From positions 6,820,001-6,884,000 of the forward strand of contig NC_052138.2 of assembly GCF_016086655.4 (NCBI RefSeq): a DNA stretch of 64,000 bases, read 5' to 3'. How positions within the stretch are numbered: position 1 is the stretch's first letter; each line of letters opens with the position of its first letter. The stretch comes from Lepeophtheirus salmonis (lineage: Eukaryota > Arthropoda > Copepoda > Siphonostomatoida > Caligidae). The position numbers and the translations under genes are program-made. Shown piece after piece: positions 1 to 10,221 of this stretch. Under the pieces are notes generated by a model. It was not told where the DNA came from and did no database searches. It worked only from the letters and a program-made list of their open reading frames with translations.

Positions 1-607
1 CTAAAAAAAAATTTTTTATTTGAATATCAAATTTTTTGGAAAAAAATTTCAAAAATCCACAGTTATTCTCAAAAAGTTAAACTTATTGGAAAACGATTTC
101 AAATATCTAGAGGCAATTTCAAGAATTAAATCTCAATTATTAAAATTTTTGGAACAAAATTTCAAAAATTAAATTTCAAACATCAAATTTTGTGGGAAAA
201 ATGTTTCAAAAAGTTCCAGTTATTTTCAAAAAGTTAAACTTTTAAAAAAAAAATCAATGTTTTTATAAAAGAATAAGTTGAAATTAGTTGTACCAAGGTA
301 CACACAATAATTCATTTATAAAAAACTGAATTTTATATATGACGGATATTTGTAAATTGTTGTGTCTTGACGAGGTTATTCTTATTATTACAATAACCTA
401 CTCTGATACATGTATAAAATACACGACTATTTATACTTAAAACGAGGTAAAAGACTGTACTTTTTCACATATATATACATACCAGAAAATAAGAGAAGAG
501 AACAAGGGGGAAGGAAACACGAATACATTACATAAATAAACCGAGTTTTTCTACGTGATCCAGTATCCTAACCTTAAAGACTTAGTAAATATACCTTTAT
601 TTTTTAG
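1..607 (+). other. Intron and AT-rich repeat upstream of the SMYD4-like exon
   Basis: No coding exon is visible. The first 250 bases are degenerate short-period A/T repeats of the type found inside the CAGGGG-ended MITEs (runs such as AAATTTTTTGGAAAAA and TCAAAAATCCAC). The stretch ends in a pyrimidine-rich acceptor (TTTATTTTTTAG) directly before the SET exon, so it is probably the last intron of that gene. Confidence 0.55.
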
Positions 608-1098
608 GGCCCATTTCTTTCGAGTCCATTGGGAGCGGCATCTTTCCAACACTTCTCCTTCTCAACCACTCCTGCGCTACAAACACAGTCCGCCACAACC
701 TCAGAGGCTCTCACGTGCTGGTACTCGCCAAATCCTTCATTCCCGCTGGTGCAGAAGTCACAGACTGCTACGGAGCACATCATTTATCCACAAACACCAC
801 CACTCGACAAAAGGATCTCGTCCGAGGCTACAACTTTGATTGTGGGTGCCTTGCATGCGCTGGAGGTGATAAAAAATATCCACAATTAGGGAAGTTGGGA
901 ACACCTCTGCGTGGAAAGGAAGAGGTTTGGGAGAGCTATGTTCGTGGATTCCTGAGAGATGTTCCAAGGGAGTCTTTTAAACGGATAGTGGAGTATTTAA
1001 AGTCCTTTGGAGGAGGAAGATCTCCGGATCGTAATTTGGAAAAAGGGGGAATTGCACTATGTATTGTGATGTGGAAGGCCATAAATGGGAATCAGTAA
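608..1098 (+). CDS. SMYD4-like SET/MYND lysine methyltransferase, last exon (partial)
   Basis: C-terminal part of a SET-domain protein of the SMYD family; SMYD4 is the best guess. The exon opens after an acceptor at 606-607 with two bases of a split codon. It reads through a SET-core motif (SIGSGIFPTLLLLNHSCATN, where the family usually has NHSCSPN), then LAKSFIPAGAEVTDCYG with the SET-typical DCYG/HCYG, and a Cys-rich post-SET segment FDCGCLACAGG (family C-x-C-x2-C). After this come only about 70 residues before the stop, much less than the helical C-terminal region of vertebrate SMYD4, so the tail is short or an exon is missed. The N-terminal TPR/MYND part lies outside the window. SMYD proteins methylate lysines using S-adenosylmethionine; the substrate cannot be told from this fragment. 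The other frames here (starts near 555 and 629) lack family motifs. Confidence 0.8.
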
Positions 1099-1702
1099 GA
1101 GGAGATGTACTTGTTGTTCGGCCATTTGTATTATTGTTTTTGTTATTATTATTATTATTATTACAGCTAGTAGAGTGACTTTTTTAGACGAAGGTTTTCG
1201 TCATTTGTGTTCTTTTGATTTTTATTGTTATTATATAGCTTAACATTCTTCTCCTCCCATATTTTTTTTGTCTTCTTTTTTTGCAAGAATTTTTAGTTAC
1301 TTTATTTACTGTTGGGGCATTTATGTTTATAGTTTCCCTCACTTTTTTTTTATTTTGGGAGTTCATCATTTTCTCCTCTTTTCCTTTCTTTCTCCATTCT
1401 TCTTTTGTTGAGCGTGTTATTTTACACACCAGTAAGTTGCACAATACATATATATAAATGTCTTCTAATAGAATTGGGTTGGTTGCACCCAAAGAAAAGA
1501 AAGAAGGAGAATCCCTTTGTCTCTCCCTAGAGTATATTTACATACTTAATTATGACTCCCTCGTCTTGTTCTATGTGTGTAAGAAGGGACGGAGGAGTAT
1601 GCATACCTCATAGTCTCTGGGTTTTTTACAAAACCCCAAAAACAGGTTAACCTACTAGCAAGTTAAGGTCATGGTCGGTTCGGATGTTTTTATATAAATA
1701 TT
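1099..1702. other. 3' flank of the SMYD4-like gene
   Basis: AT-rich sequence with an ATT microsatellite (about 1133-1164) and pyrimidine-rich tracts. No exon or RNA gene recognised. It probably includes the 3'UTR of the SMYD4-like gene. Confidence 0.5.
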
Positions 1703-1707
1703 CGAGT

Positions 1708-2104
1708 CAGGGGCGTCCGCAGGGTGGGCTGGATGGGCTGTAGCCCCACCCCAAAAATTGTTTTTAATAGAAATTTCATTTGTAATTTGGGAAAATTATG
1801 CAGTAGAGCAAAAAATTTAATTTTTGAATTTTTTTTCCCAATAATTTTTTTTTTTTTTGGAAATAGCTATGGATTTGTAAATTTTTTTCCAAACAATTTA
1901 ATATCAACAATTTTAATCCAAATATTAAACTTCTTGCAAATAATAACTATGGATTTTTGACATTTGTATCCAAAAGTTTAATAGGTCAAATTAAATTTTT
2001 TGATTTTTTTTCCAATAGAAACTCAAAAAATTGAGTTTTTTTATGAATACTTTTTTCGTGCCCCCCTCAAGGAAAAAATATATAATATCCTCCCTACGCC
2101 CCTG
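1708..2104. mobile_element. MITE, CAGGGGCGTCC family, intact copy with 5-bp TSD
   Basis: Begins CAGGGGCGTCCGCAGG and ends CCTACGCCCCTG, an imperfect terminal inverted repeat. It is flanked by a perfect direct repeat CGAGT (1703-1707 and 2105-2109). A GGGCTGTAGCCCC palindrome follows the left end. The interior is degenerate A/T short-period repeat with no coding capacity. This is the clearest copy in the window and defines the family: 397 bp, 5-bp target duplication. The end sequence resembles nonautonomous hAT elements; 5-bp duplications would suit the hAT5 group or Transib. That assignment is inference. Confidence 0.85.
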
Positions 2105-2329
2105 CGAGTATATTTTGGCTACTTGAACTTTTGGATCCAGGTCCCAATCCAAGATTAAACACGCCTATTTGTCTCGAATTACAATAGAATTTAACGTGAA
2201 GTGAGTACCAAAACAAAATAGTAACTGAGTGAAGGCTACATTTTGACTGATTACTGATTCCAAAACGATAAATAAACTAATTGTATTGCTATGAGTAGTG
2301 ATGTAAATCTTTTGTATTACTTAGCTGAC

Positions 2330-2710
2330 TCGTTTTTTTGGAATTGGCAATCCGAAGAAGGAGCTTTCTTTTCCTTAGCAGTTGTTTGTTATTATAAAAT
2401 TCCTGAGCAGTGAACTTATTTTCCTACTACATTCAAAACCTGATTGAACATTCGTGTTTCCTCTTAAAAAGGAGAGAGTAATCTAGAGAATTTTTTGCGG
2501 AGTTAACACTACAAGTCCTTATTGGACTCCGTTTAGAATTGAGAATCGACATAGGAGTAATTCTGGAAGAATCCCTTGTTTATTTCCTTCCTCTCTTGTC
2601 ACAGATAATTGTAGCTGATCTAATGTAACGTCATGAACATTATTCTTTCTCTCCTCCAAAACATTCTTCAAATTGTCAGTGTTAATATGTTGAACTACGG
2701 TTTCTTTTTT
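2330..2710 (-). repeat. Dispersed repeat family B, reverse copy
   Basis: On the minus strand this matches the copies near 6240 and 6650. Shared blocks include ACAATTTGAAGAATG, CAGCT-rich segments, GAATTACTCC and AGTCCAATAAGGACTT. No coding capacity recognised. Confidence 0.7.
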
Positions 2711-4040
2711 TTGAACCTGCTCAAAATAACATGATTTCCATCACTAATTATAACAAAATAGTTGTTATAACTATTGTTATAATAACATTGAGGAATAACT
2801 TCGAAATGCAACTGTTTATGTAAATATCGCTTACAGTACTAACAAGAGATCTTTTAAGATCACATCTTTTAGTATTAAACTAGGATTAAGTATTAAGCAA
2901 TACTTTGAAGATTTGAAAAATCCTTTGGTTTTTTTTAAGATCTGTAAAATTTTGAGTACTCGAAGCCTGTTTGGTTAATGGATTTTAGATAATATAACTT
3001 TTCATACACCCTACCTAAGAATCAGATGCCAGATCCGTCCTATTTTTATGGAGTATAAGTTGTTTAATATCCAAGAAATCCCTTTGATATTTTTTTACAT
3101 CAGTAAAAGTTGGAGTACCCGAAGCCTACTTCTTTATTTTTTTAATATATGGTGTTTTTTTTTAATAGTACGACGAATTAATCACATACGGGGGTAAAGG
3201 GTTACGAATGGTTCTATCGGTATTTGGAACACAAAAGATAATGCAATAAATGTGTTTAATTATAAGAATCTGAATGATTTTGACATTATTTTTCTAATTT
3301 ACCATGTATCCCAGGAACATTGCAAATTCTAGAGGGGACCAGGGGTAAAACAAGGGATTTTTCTTTTGTTGTTGTCTGACTTCAGAATAAATTTTTGTAT
3401 ATTGATTTTTAAAAAAACACCTTTTTCATTGTAAAAGACAAATATTTAAAAAAAAAAAAATTGGCGATTTTTTTTTTTAGAAAAAGCAATTATTTAACAT
3501 TCAGGATATTGTGACACTCCTCAGTAGGCACAATGCCATTTTGCAGTTTATGTAAGACACAATACCACCATTAGTGCTTGGTTTTTGATTGTTTAAGATG
3601 ACCATTTCAAAAATCTATAGCTATTCACAAATAGTTCAATTATGCGGAAAACTTTTCTCAAAAGTCCATAGGTATTATCAAAAAAATAAAACTTTTGAAA
3701 AAAATTAAAAAAATCCACAGCTGTTCACAAAAAAAATAAAAATTTTGGGAAAAAAAATTCAAATGTAAAAATTTTTAAATTTCAAATATTAATTTTTTTT
3801 CAAAAATTGATAGCTATTCACAAAAAAATTAAATTTAGTGGCAAAAAGTTTGAAAAATCAAATTTCAAATTTTGAATTCTTTGATTTTTTCTTATAAAAA
3901 TCCAGGGCTATTCACACAAATTAAATTTAAAAAAAAAATCAAAAATCCATTGCCATTCACGGAAAATTAAGTTTTTACGCAGGAATCCGTAGTGCCCTCC
4001 CCCGGTAGCTAGGAAATCTATGTTATTAGCTCATCAAACA
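2711..4040. other. Intergenic, AT-rich, with a decayed MITE interior
   Basis: No gene recognised. 3590-3990 carries the same degenerate AAAATCCATAGCTATTCACAAAA-type short-period sequence found inside the CAGGGG MITEs, but without convincing ends. Homopolymer A/T runs occur near 3450-3480. Confidence 0.5.
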
Positions 4041-4310
4041 TCAATTCTCAAATATTCGTCTCCTATTTACTTTTTCACCGATAGTAATCTTAGTAAATGT
4101 ATTTCCTACGTGGACTCCGGTATTTAAAAAGGTGCTACCAGACAAGAATACTATAAATTCTGCGTCAAGTGTGCCCTCAGAATCTACAATACACATGTAC
4201 CGTGCACGGAAAATGGAACTGGCCCGTGTAAAATTGCCATTGGAAATTTCCCCGTCATTTACTAACAAAATCAGAATCCCTCGACCCAAAACTTGTTTTG
4301 TGCAATAGCA
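4041..4310 (-). other. Unrecognised open frame, about 85-90 codons
   Basis: An open minus-strand frame with a balanced composition (segments such as ASSIFRARYMCIVDSEGT and VHVGNTFTKITIGEKVNRR), unlike the A/T-driven Phe/Lys/Ile frames common here. There is no ATG at its head; it could be an exon or a transposon fragment. I do not recognise the family and assign no function. Confidence 0.2.
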
Positions 4311-6230
4311 GGGCCAACAAGCGGGTTAAAACCCACCACTGCTACGTCACAAAGCATTTAGACCCCTCCAAATTCTTTAAAAGGATCACAGATCGCTTAA
4401 GACAAGTACGTGTGAGGATGCTTATAAAAACAGAGATTACCACCATCAATTCTTGGGGAGGTATCTTCCTTATTATTAAAGCATGTATGTTCGTCGACGG
4501 CTTATTCATTTGGACAATCCCAGTTACTACCGCTAGTTGATTTATAAAATTATAATTCAGTTTTGACAACTTTTTCACAGTTATTTATTTTATATATCAT
4601 TTGTTGAATTCTTCCGATAAAATACCTAGAATTTCCAACTTGTCTGATTTAATAATATCATATCATTAGAGTTGATTTAATCAACAGGAATGGTGTTATA
4701 TAGTTTCTTCTGTATATATATATATACTTCAAACCCTAAAGGAACTGTAGTGATGAGATGTATGTATATGTGTGGAACTGTGAGGGGATTCGACTCAGAG
4801 TGCATTTTACAGATGATTGAAGCTAATGAATCATAGCTGCTGCTGATCAACTCGCCTCATAATTTTGTTAGGTAAAAAGAAAGAAGGAAGCAGAATATCA
4901 AAATGGGATTAGGTGTGTGTAACAACTAGAGAAATCATCTACATAACGATATTCTTTACATATGTACATATTTTGTACAAAACCTTTAACAAGATTAGAA
5001 AAAAAAAGAAAAGGGAAAGAAAAAAACACTGATTATATCAAAGAATAGAGAGAGAAAGAGGAGGGGGAAAGAATCGATCTTTTCCCGTTTTTCTTTTATG
5101 TTTAATAATATAGGTATGATATTTTTAGTAAATGAATAAAATAGGTCCTCATGCATCATTTCCTATGGAATGTGGCTTGGCTTAAGAAATGATGATGATG
5201 ATGATAAAGCTGTCCTGGAACTCTATTGATGACCTTTTATCAAATAATATTAAATAATGACGATAAATTTGAAAGAAAGTCTTGCTGGTCAAAAAAAAAA
5301 AATTATTTATAATTTTTTTTTTTTTGTTAAAAAAACTTGTCAAATCTTTTTAACACCGTGTTCTCAATGGTTGTTTTGTCTCATACCTACCTATATAATA
5401 TAATATATCTTTGTATAAAAATGTATTTTCTCCTCTCCCAGAAGGGGGTATCCATAAATAATCCTAATGGATAGATATAGGTTTTGTAGATACAAACATA
5501 CGAGGGTTGTCTTTCGGGATTTCTTGAGGTTCAATACCTGCAAAAAAATATTCTGAACTAAAATATTTTCTGGGAAATATCGGGTTAGATTATTATGTAA
5601 AATGTATAAGCTTTTTTATATATAATGAAACATCACAAAGTTGATAATATTAGATGTAGTAAAGATAAATCCATTAACTTTTATAGATTTTCCTTTTATT
5701 TATTAAAGTTTATCTCCTTGACAATCAAAATAGTGCTTACATGAGGGTGGGACTCCACTAGGCATTCACTAGTGTGGTACATTTTTGACATCAACATTAA
5801 CGGAATGGACGAAACCAAATCCCAGAGTGATTAGCTATTACAGTATCAAGACCATAAACACTATTAATATTTTCTGCCCCCTGGCCTGTGTTTTTGCCTT
5901 TAACAAAGAAAAACTGTAAAATATGGCATATTTTAGTCTTGTTAGAGTCCATCTTTGATTACCGCTCAAACAATAGAAAAAAATTTCAAACCAGTTTTTT
6001 TAGTCCGAAATCTAATCTTCCTAATCTCATCTAGCGTAATCCAGTCGCTCCTATGCACCAAAAGGTATGCCTTACTATAGCCATCTATTGGAGAAATAAT
6101 GGATTACTTTTTAGTAAATTTATAAAGGGGTAAATTTGAAACTTACTTATTTTTCACGATTTATCTTACAGTGGGCATGGACAAAAAATCATATTGTCCA
6201 AGAAGGAAGCACCTATAACTAATAATGCTA
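4311..6230. other. Intergenic, nothing recognised
   Basis: AT-rich with a TA microsatellite near 4715-4727, a GAT run near 5191-5205, and A/T homopolymers near 5291-5325. No exon with family similarity seen on either strand. Confidence 0.5.
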
Positions 6231-6234
6231 AGTT

Positions 6235-6560
6235 AAAAATCCAGTTAGGAATGGGTATGTTAAAACAAAAGAAACCGCAAATGGTAATCCTGACAATTTG
6301 AAGACTGAGGAATGACGCTCATGACGTTTACTTAGATCAGCTGTGACAAGAGAGGAAGGAGAAAAGGATATAAACAAGGACATTTGCTAGAATTACTCCA
6401 ATGTCGATCCCAATTCTACTCTGAGTCCAACAAGGACTTACAATTATAACTACCCAACAAATCCTCAGGGTTACGCTCTGCCTTTTATGTGCACACACGA
6501 ACGTTCAATCAGGTTTTGAATATATTTAGAAAAGGATGTTCACTACTCAGGAATTAAATA
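6235..6560 (+). repeat. Dispersed repeat family B, forward copy 1
   Basis: Contains the family blocks GACAATTTGAAGA, ATCAGCTGTGA, AGAATTACTCC, ACTCTGAGTCCAACAAGGACT and CAACAAATCCTC followed by GGGTTA. A second copy lies about 400 bp downstream in the same orientation. Confidence 0.75.
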
Positions 6561-6649
6561 ATAATGACAACTACTAAAGAAAAGAAAATTCATTCTTTAT
6601 ACTACCAATTACAAATTAACGGGCCTGCTAAAAAAAACACCGGATTTAC

Positions 6650-6990
6650 ATCATTGCTAACCGTTTATATTTTGGCCATGTTAAAAAATATGGAAACCGA
6701 AATTTAAGATGGTAACTCTGACAATTTGAAGAATGTTTTGGAGGGTAGCAGCTTAGCTGTCAAGATGTTTCATTAAATTACCTACAATCAGCTGTGAAGA
6801 GGGGGAAATTGAAATAAAGAAGAACATGGGTAGGAACTACTACGATATTGATACTTAATTTGACTCTGAGTCCATCAAGGATTCACAATTATAACTCTGC
6901 AACAAATCCTCTGGGTTATGCTCCGTCTTTTATGAGTACACTCAAATGTTCAATTACATTCCGTTTATTTTAGAAAAGGAAGCTTAATCA
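6650..6990 (+). repeat. Dispersed repeat family B, forward copy 2
   Basis: Same block order as the copy at 6235. GACAATTTGAAGAATGTTT leads into GCAGCTTAGCTGTCA, ATCAGCTGTGAAGAG, CTCTGAGTCCATCAAGGA and CAACAAATCCTCTGGGTTA. The partial direct repetition suggests a local duplication or two insertions. Confidence 0.75.
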
Positions 6991-8470
6991 TCAATAATCA
7001 AATTATAATGACAACAGCTAAGGAAAAGAAAATTCAATTTTTCTTTTGCAAAATCCAAAAAAAAAAAAAAACAAAAAGGACGAGCTAAAAAACTCATTTC
7101 ATTTGTTGTTTCATTACCTATACCTGTAGGGATCCGATTTTTGTAGATCTCTATCAAAAGGTGGGAAACAGACTTATGAATGAATTAAGACCCTTGTTAA
7201 CATCAGCTGCCTCTTGGAGGGAATAAATGTAGTATTAGAGTCAGAAAAAATGGGATGTCAGTCGGAAATTTCGGGCTGTTTACACATTTACCTTTAAAAC
7301 ATCTACAAAAATATAGATAGTTCTTGTTAAAAAAATATAATAATAGACCTTTTTTTATATATATAAAAAAACGTCCTTTTAAAATGGATAAAAATAATAT
7401 TACTGTAAAAAAAGATAAAAATATTATATAAATAAAACATCCTTTCGTAATATTGGATTTATTTTCCAAAAGAAGTCACTTCAAATTAGAGTCGTAGAAA
7501 AAGAAAAATGCCCATGATCCTCGGGACTCCAAAATTTATAAATTTGTTTCCCAGAACCACACTGAGGGACAATGTCCCGGGAATTAAAAAAAAACCTCAT
7601 ACGTCATATCTTCCTTCTACTCATAGTTGGAGTAATTATATTTATTCTTTTTTTCTCTCTATGTTTACTTTGAGTAAACATGGAAGACTAGTATACATAT
7701 AATATATGTTTTCTAACAACCTTTGGGCAAACATGGATCCTTGAGGGCAGGCTTTGAAATGGATTATCCACATACAGTATATGACATATAACTGGACGTG
7801 TTAATTTGTTACTTATGACTCAGACTTTAAATGACAATATGGTGCAATTACATGATGTTCAAAATTCACCCCTGTTTAATATAGGGCTCCACAGATACGT
7901 TAACTTGCTATAACGTGGCCAGTAAAAACCCAGTAGGGCTAGTACATGTGTATAGCCCGTTTGGCTACATAAACACCGTACCTTAAATACCACATATACA
8001 CAGGCAATTTTTGGTTCAAATCTGAAGGTTTACCTTGTGTCATACGTCGAATAGACATTGAAAACAAATATTATGAATTTCAATTTAAATCTCGGAATTG
8101 TCCCAGAAAGACATCGAGGAGATGACAGAGGCCTCGAAGAAGATGATTTACACTATATCCATGCCATAGTCTTCTCCACGATGATCTTCTAGGATAATCC
8201 TGTGCGAATGGGTGCTGCTATTGCAATCCTCTGGTCTCATAGTGGCCACTAGGATAATGTTTTTCTTAGCAATTGAGAGCTAATTATGTGTTCTACAACA
8301 TTGTTCATGGAAAAATGTAAAAAAAATACTCTTAACCTCTCAAAATTTGCTTAATAGAGATGAGTAAATAATCATAATGGCTGGCCCGGTATGTACCGTA
8401 TGCGGCGTAATTAAGTATATACCTGGTTAAAACTTCGTCAATAACGAACTCAAGAATAATGCTCGAGGTC
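6991..8470. other. Intergenic, nothing recognised
   Basis: Mostly AT-rich with short open frames dominated by low complexity. No transposase, exon or RNA gene recognised. Confidence 0.45.
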
Positions 8471-8513
8471 AATTTATTTTTGTAATTTGTATAGAATATA
8501 AAAAATTATAAAT

Positions 8514-8890
8514 TTACTCAATACAGCCATGCTTGACATTCACCCCACCCTCAAACATTTTTGTAAAAATCCTTAAAGTCCTTTTGATGTATTCGTTATC
8601 CAATTTTGCCCATGCACCCTTGATAGCTACCTTTAAAGATGCTTTCGATGAGTAAAGTTTGTTATAGGCAGCACTCTCAAATTTATCCTTGATGGAAAAG
8701 CCCAACAAGGTCAATTCTGGAGAGCTAGAGGGCAACATGCCCTTCGTCCCAGACGAATGCCTGTTGTCTTTCAAGAACTTTTGAGTTATTTAACTGGTAT
8801 GGCAGGGTGCTCCATCTTGTTGGAATACAAATTGATACTTTTTCTTAATCCATGGAATAAAATGGACTTTTAGCAACCTCATATATACTA
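8514..8890 (-). pseudogene. Tc1/mariner-type transposase relic (C-terminal half)
   Basis: Read on minus, it gives FVFQQDGAPCHT, the second catalytic Asp block of Tc1/mariner transposases. An in-frame stop follows, then MLPSSSPELTLLGFSIKDKF, matching the WPPxSPDLNPLDFSIW third-Asp block with D changed to E and NPLDF to TLLGF. The C-terminus ends GGVNVKHGCIE, like the family's usual GGHIE end. The internal stop and degraded catalytic block show it is dead. Its N-terminal half is not recognisable upstream. Confidence 0.8.
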
Positions 8891-9140
8891 ACAGTTGATT
8901 TTTTTGTACCTTCTTTGATAAATCAAATAAATAAATCATTAGTTATTCACTTCATTTTCAGTGTGTAGCAACCTATAAAAGACAGCTGTCAAATTTCATG
9001 ACAATCTGTTCCTTAGGTTTGTGAGTTATAATGCAAAGTGATAGGCTACTTTTTCGACTAATCATTACTAATATCGTTCAAACTAATGTATGGTGTGAAA
9101 ATTGTTGTTGCCTCAAAAACAAAAAAAAGCCTATTTTGAC

Positions 9141-9169
9141 GGCCTAAATATGTTTCACATATTTAGGCC
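9141..9169. repeat. Perfect 13-bp hairpin
   Basis: GGCCTAAATATGT, a TTC loop, and ACATATTTAGGCC: a perfect 13-bp stem with a 3-nt loop. It lies between the transposase relic at 8514 and the mariner at 9418. No neighbouring gene explains it; it may be a transposon end or centre. Confidence 0.8.
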
Positions 9170-9417
9170 GGGAACTTTTTAGACCATGTTTTATATGAAA
9201 TAAACAATAATAAAATGGAATTTTATTATTCTTCTTGATTTTTGTTCAAGATTGTTTTTATATTGACACACAACTTATATACTATGATCTTTTCTTCTAA
9301 ATAAATAAAAACCGTTTTTTGCAAAAGTAAATGTCCCTCCTCCCATTTTTATTTTTTAATGCTAAAAAATGATTTTTTTTTTTTTTGCCAATCTATGCCT
9401 TGTTTAGTCATCAAATA
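9170..9417. other. Short spacer with a repeated motif
   Basis: Contains GATTTTTGTTCAAGATTG at about 9237, a motif that also occurs near 14426 and (diverged) 48492, and inverted near 28138. Otherwise A/T-rich with no gene. Confidence 0.5.
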
Positions 9418-10221
9418 CGAGGTGTAACCAAAAAGTAAGGTGACTTTGTATTATCAGGAAAAAATATTTAATTATTCATTGATATTTATCTCGTCCCCTT
9501 CAAAGAAATCCCCCTCATATACAAACCACTTGTGCCAACGCTTTTCCCAAATCATAAACACTTTTCGGTATAGACTTGAGCTCTTCCAGTGATGTAGTCT
9601 TTATCTCCTCAATCGTTGCAAATCTCCGTCCTGTCATGTATATCTTCAGTTTTGGAAGCAAAAAAAGTCACATGGAGATAAATCCGGTGAATATGTTGTG
9701 TTTGCCCAGAAAATATCTCCAAAGCAAAGATGATTGAGCAACGGCATTATCATGATGATGCATAATTCCGGATGTTTTCTTTGAGTCAGCGGTGAATTTT
9801 TCATTTTTATACCACGGTATTCGTAAAAAAACAAAACAATAAGCTAGTCATAGGCATCTTTCCAGGCATATTGGAAGAGTTTGTACCGCTTGAAAAAAAT
9901 TTATCTTTATTACTCAGAACAGTTTCATAGCAGGTCATGGTCAACATTTCAAGTGTTTTATAGCACGGAATTTCATTTTTTACACAAAATTTGATGCAAA
10001 TTCTTTGATCCATGTTTTTCAAAGAAAAAAATTGCTAAACACGCAAAATACTTTTAACCTTTATGCCTTTCACAAACAAACTAAACATACTATAAAGCTG
10101 AGCCAGTAAGTATATGTTCACGGCAAGTGTACTAACCTAAAAAATAAACAAAATCGAGCATACCAAATGTACTTTGCCTGTAAAAAATTAAAAAGTCACC
10201 TTACTTTTGGAAAACACCTCG
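9418..10221 (-). mobile_element. Internally deleted mariner element with both TIRs
   Basis: Bounded by TA dinucleotides (9416-9417 and 10222-10223). The left end is CGAGGTGTAACCAAAAAGTA and the right end, reversed, CGAGGTGTTTTCCAAAAGTA, both continuing AGGTGACTTT. The element is 804 bp against about 1.3 kb for a full mariner. Minus-strand fragments include an N-terminal block DQRICIKFCVKNEIPCYKTL followed by EMLTM, a HDNAVAQSSLL block (the HDNAPAH catalytic motif) and YSPDLSPCDFF (the third Asp block). Frameshifts separate the blocks, so it encodes no working transposase, although its ends could be moved in trans. Confidence 0.9.
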
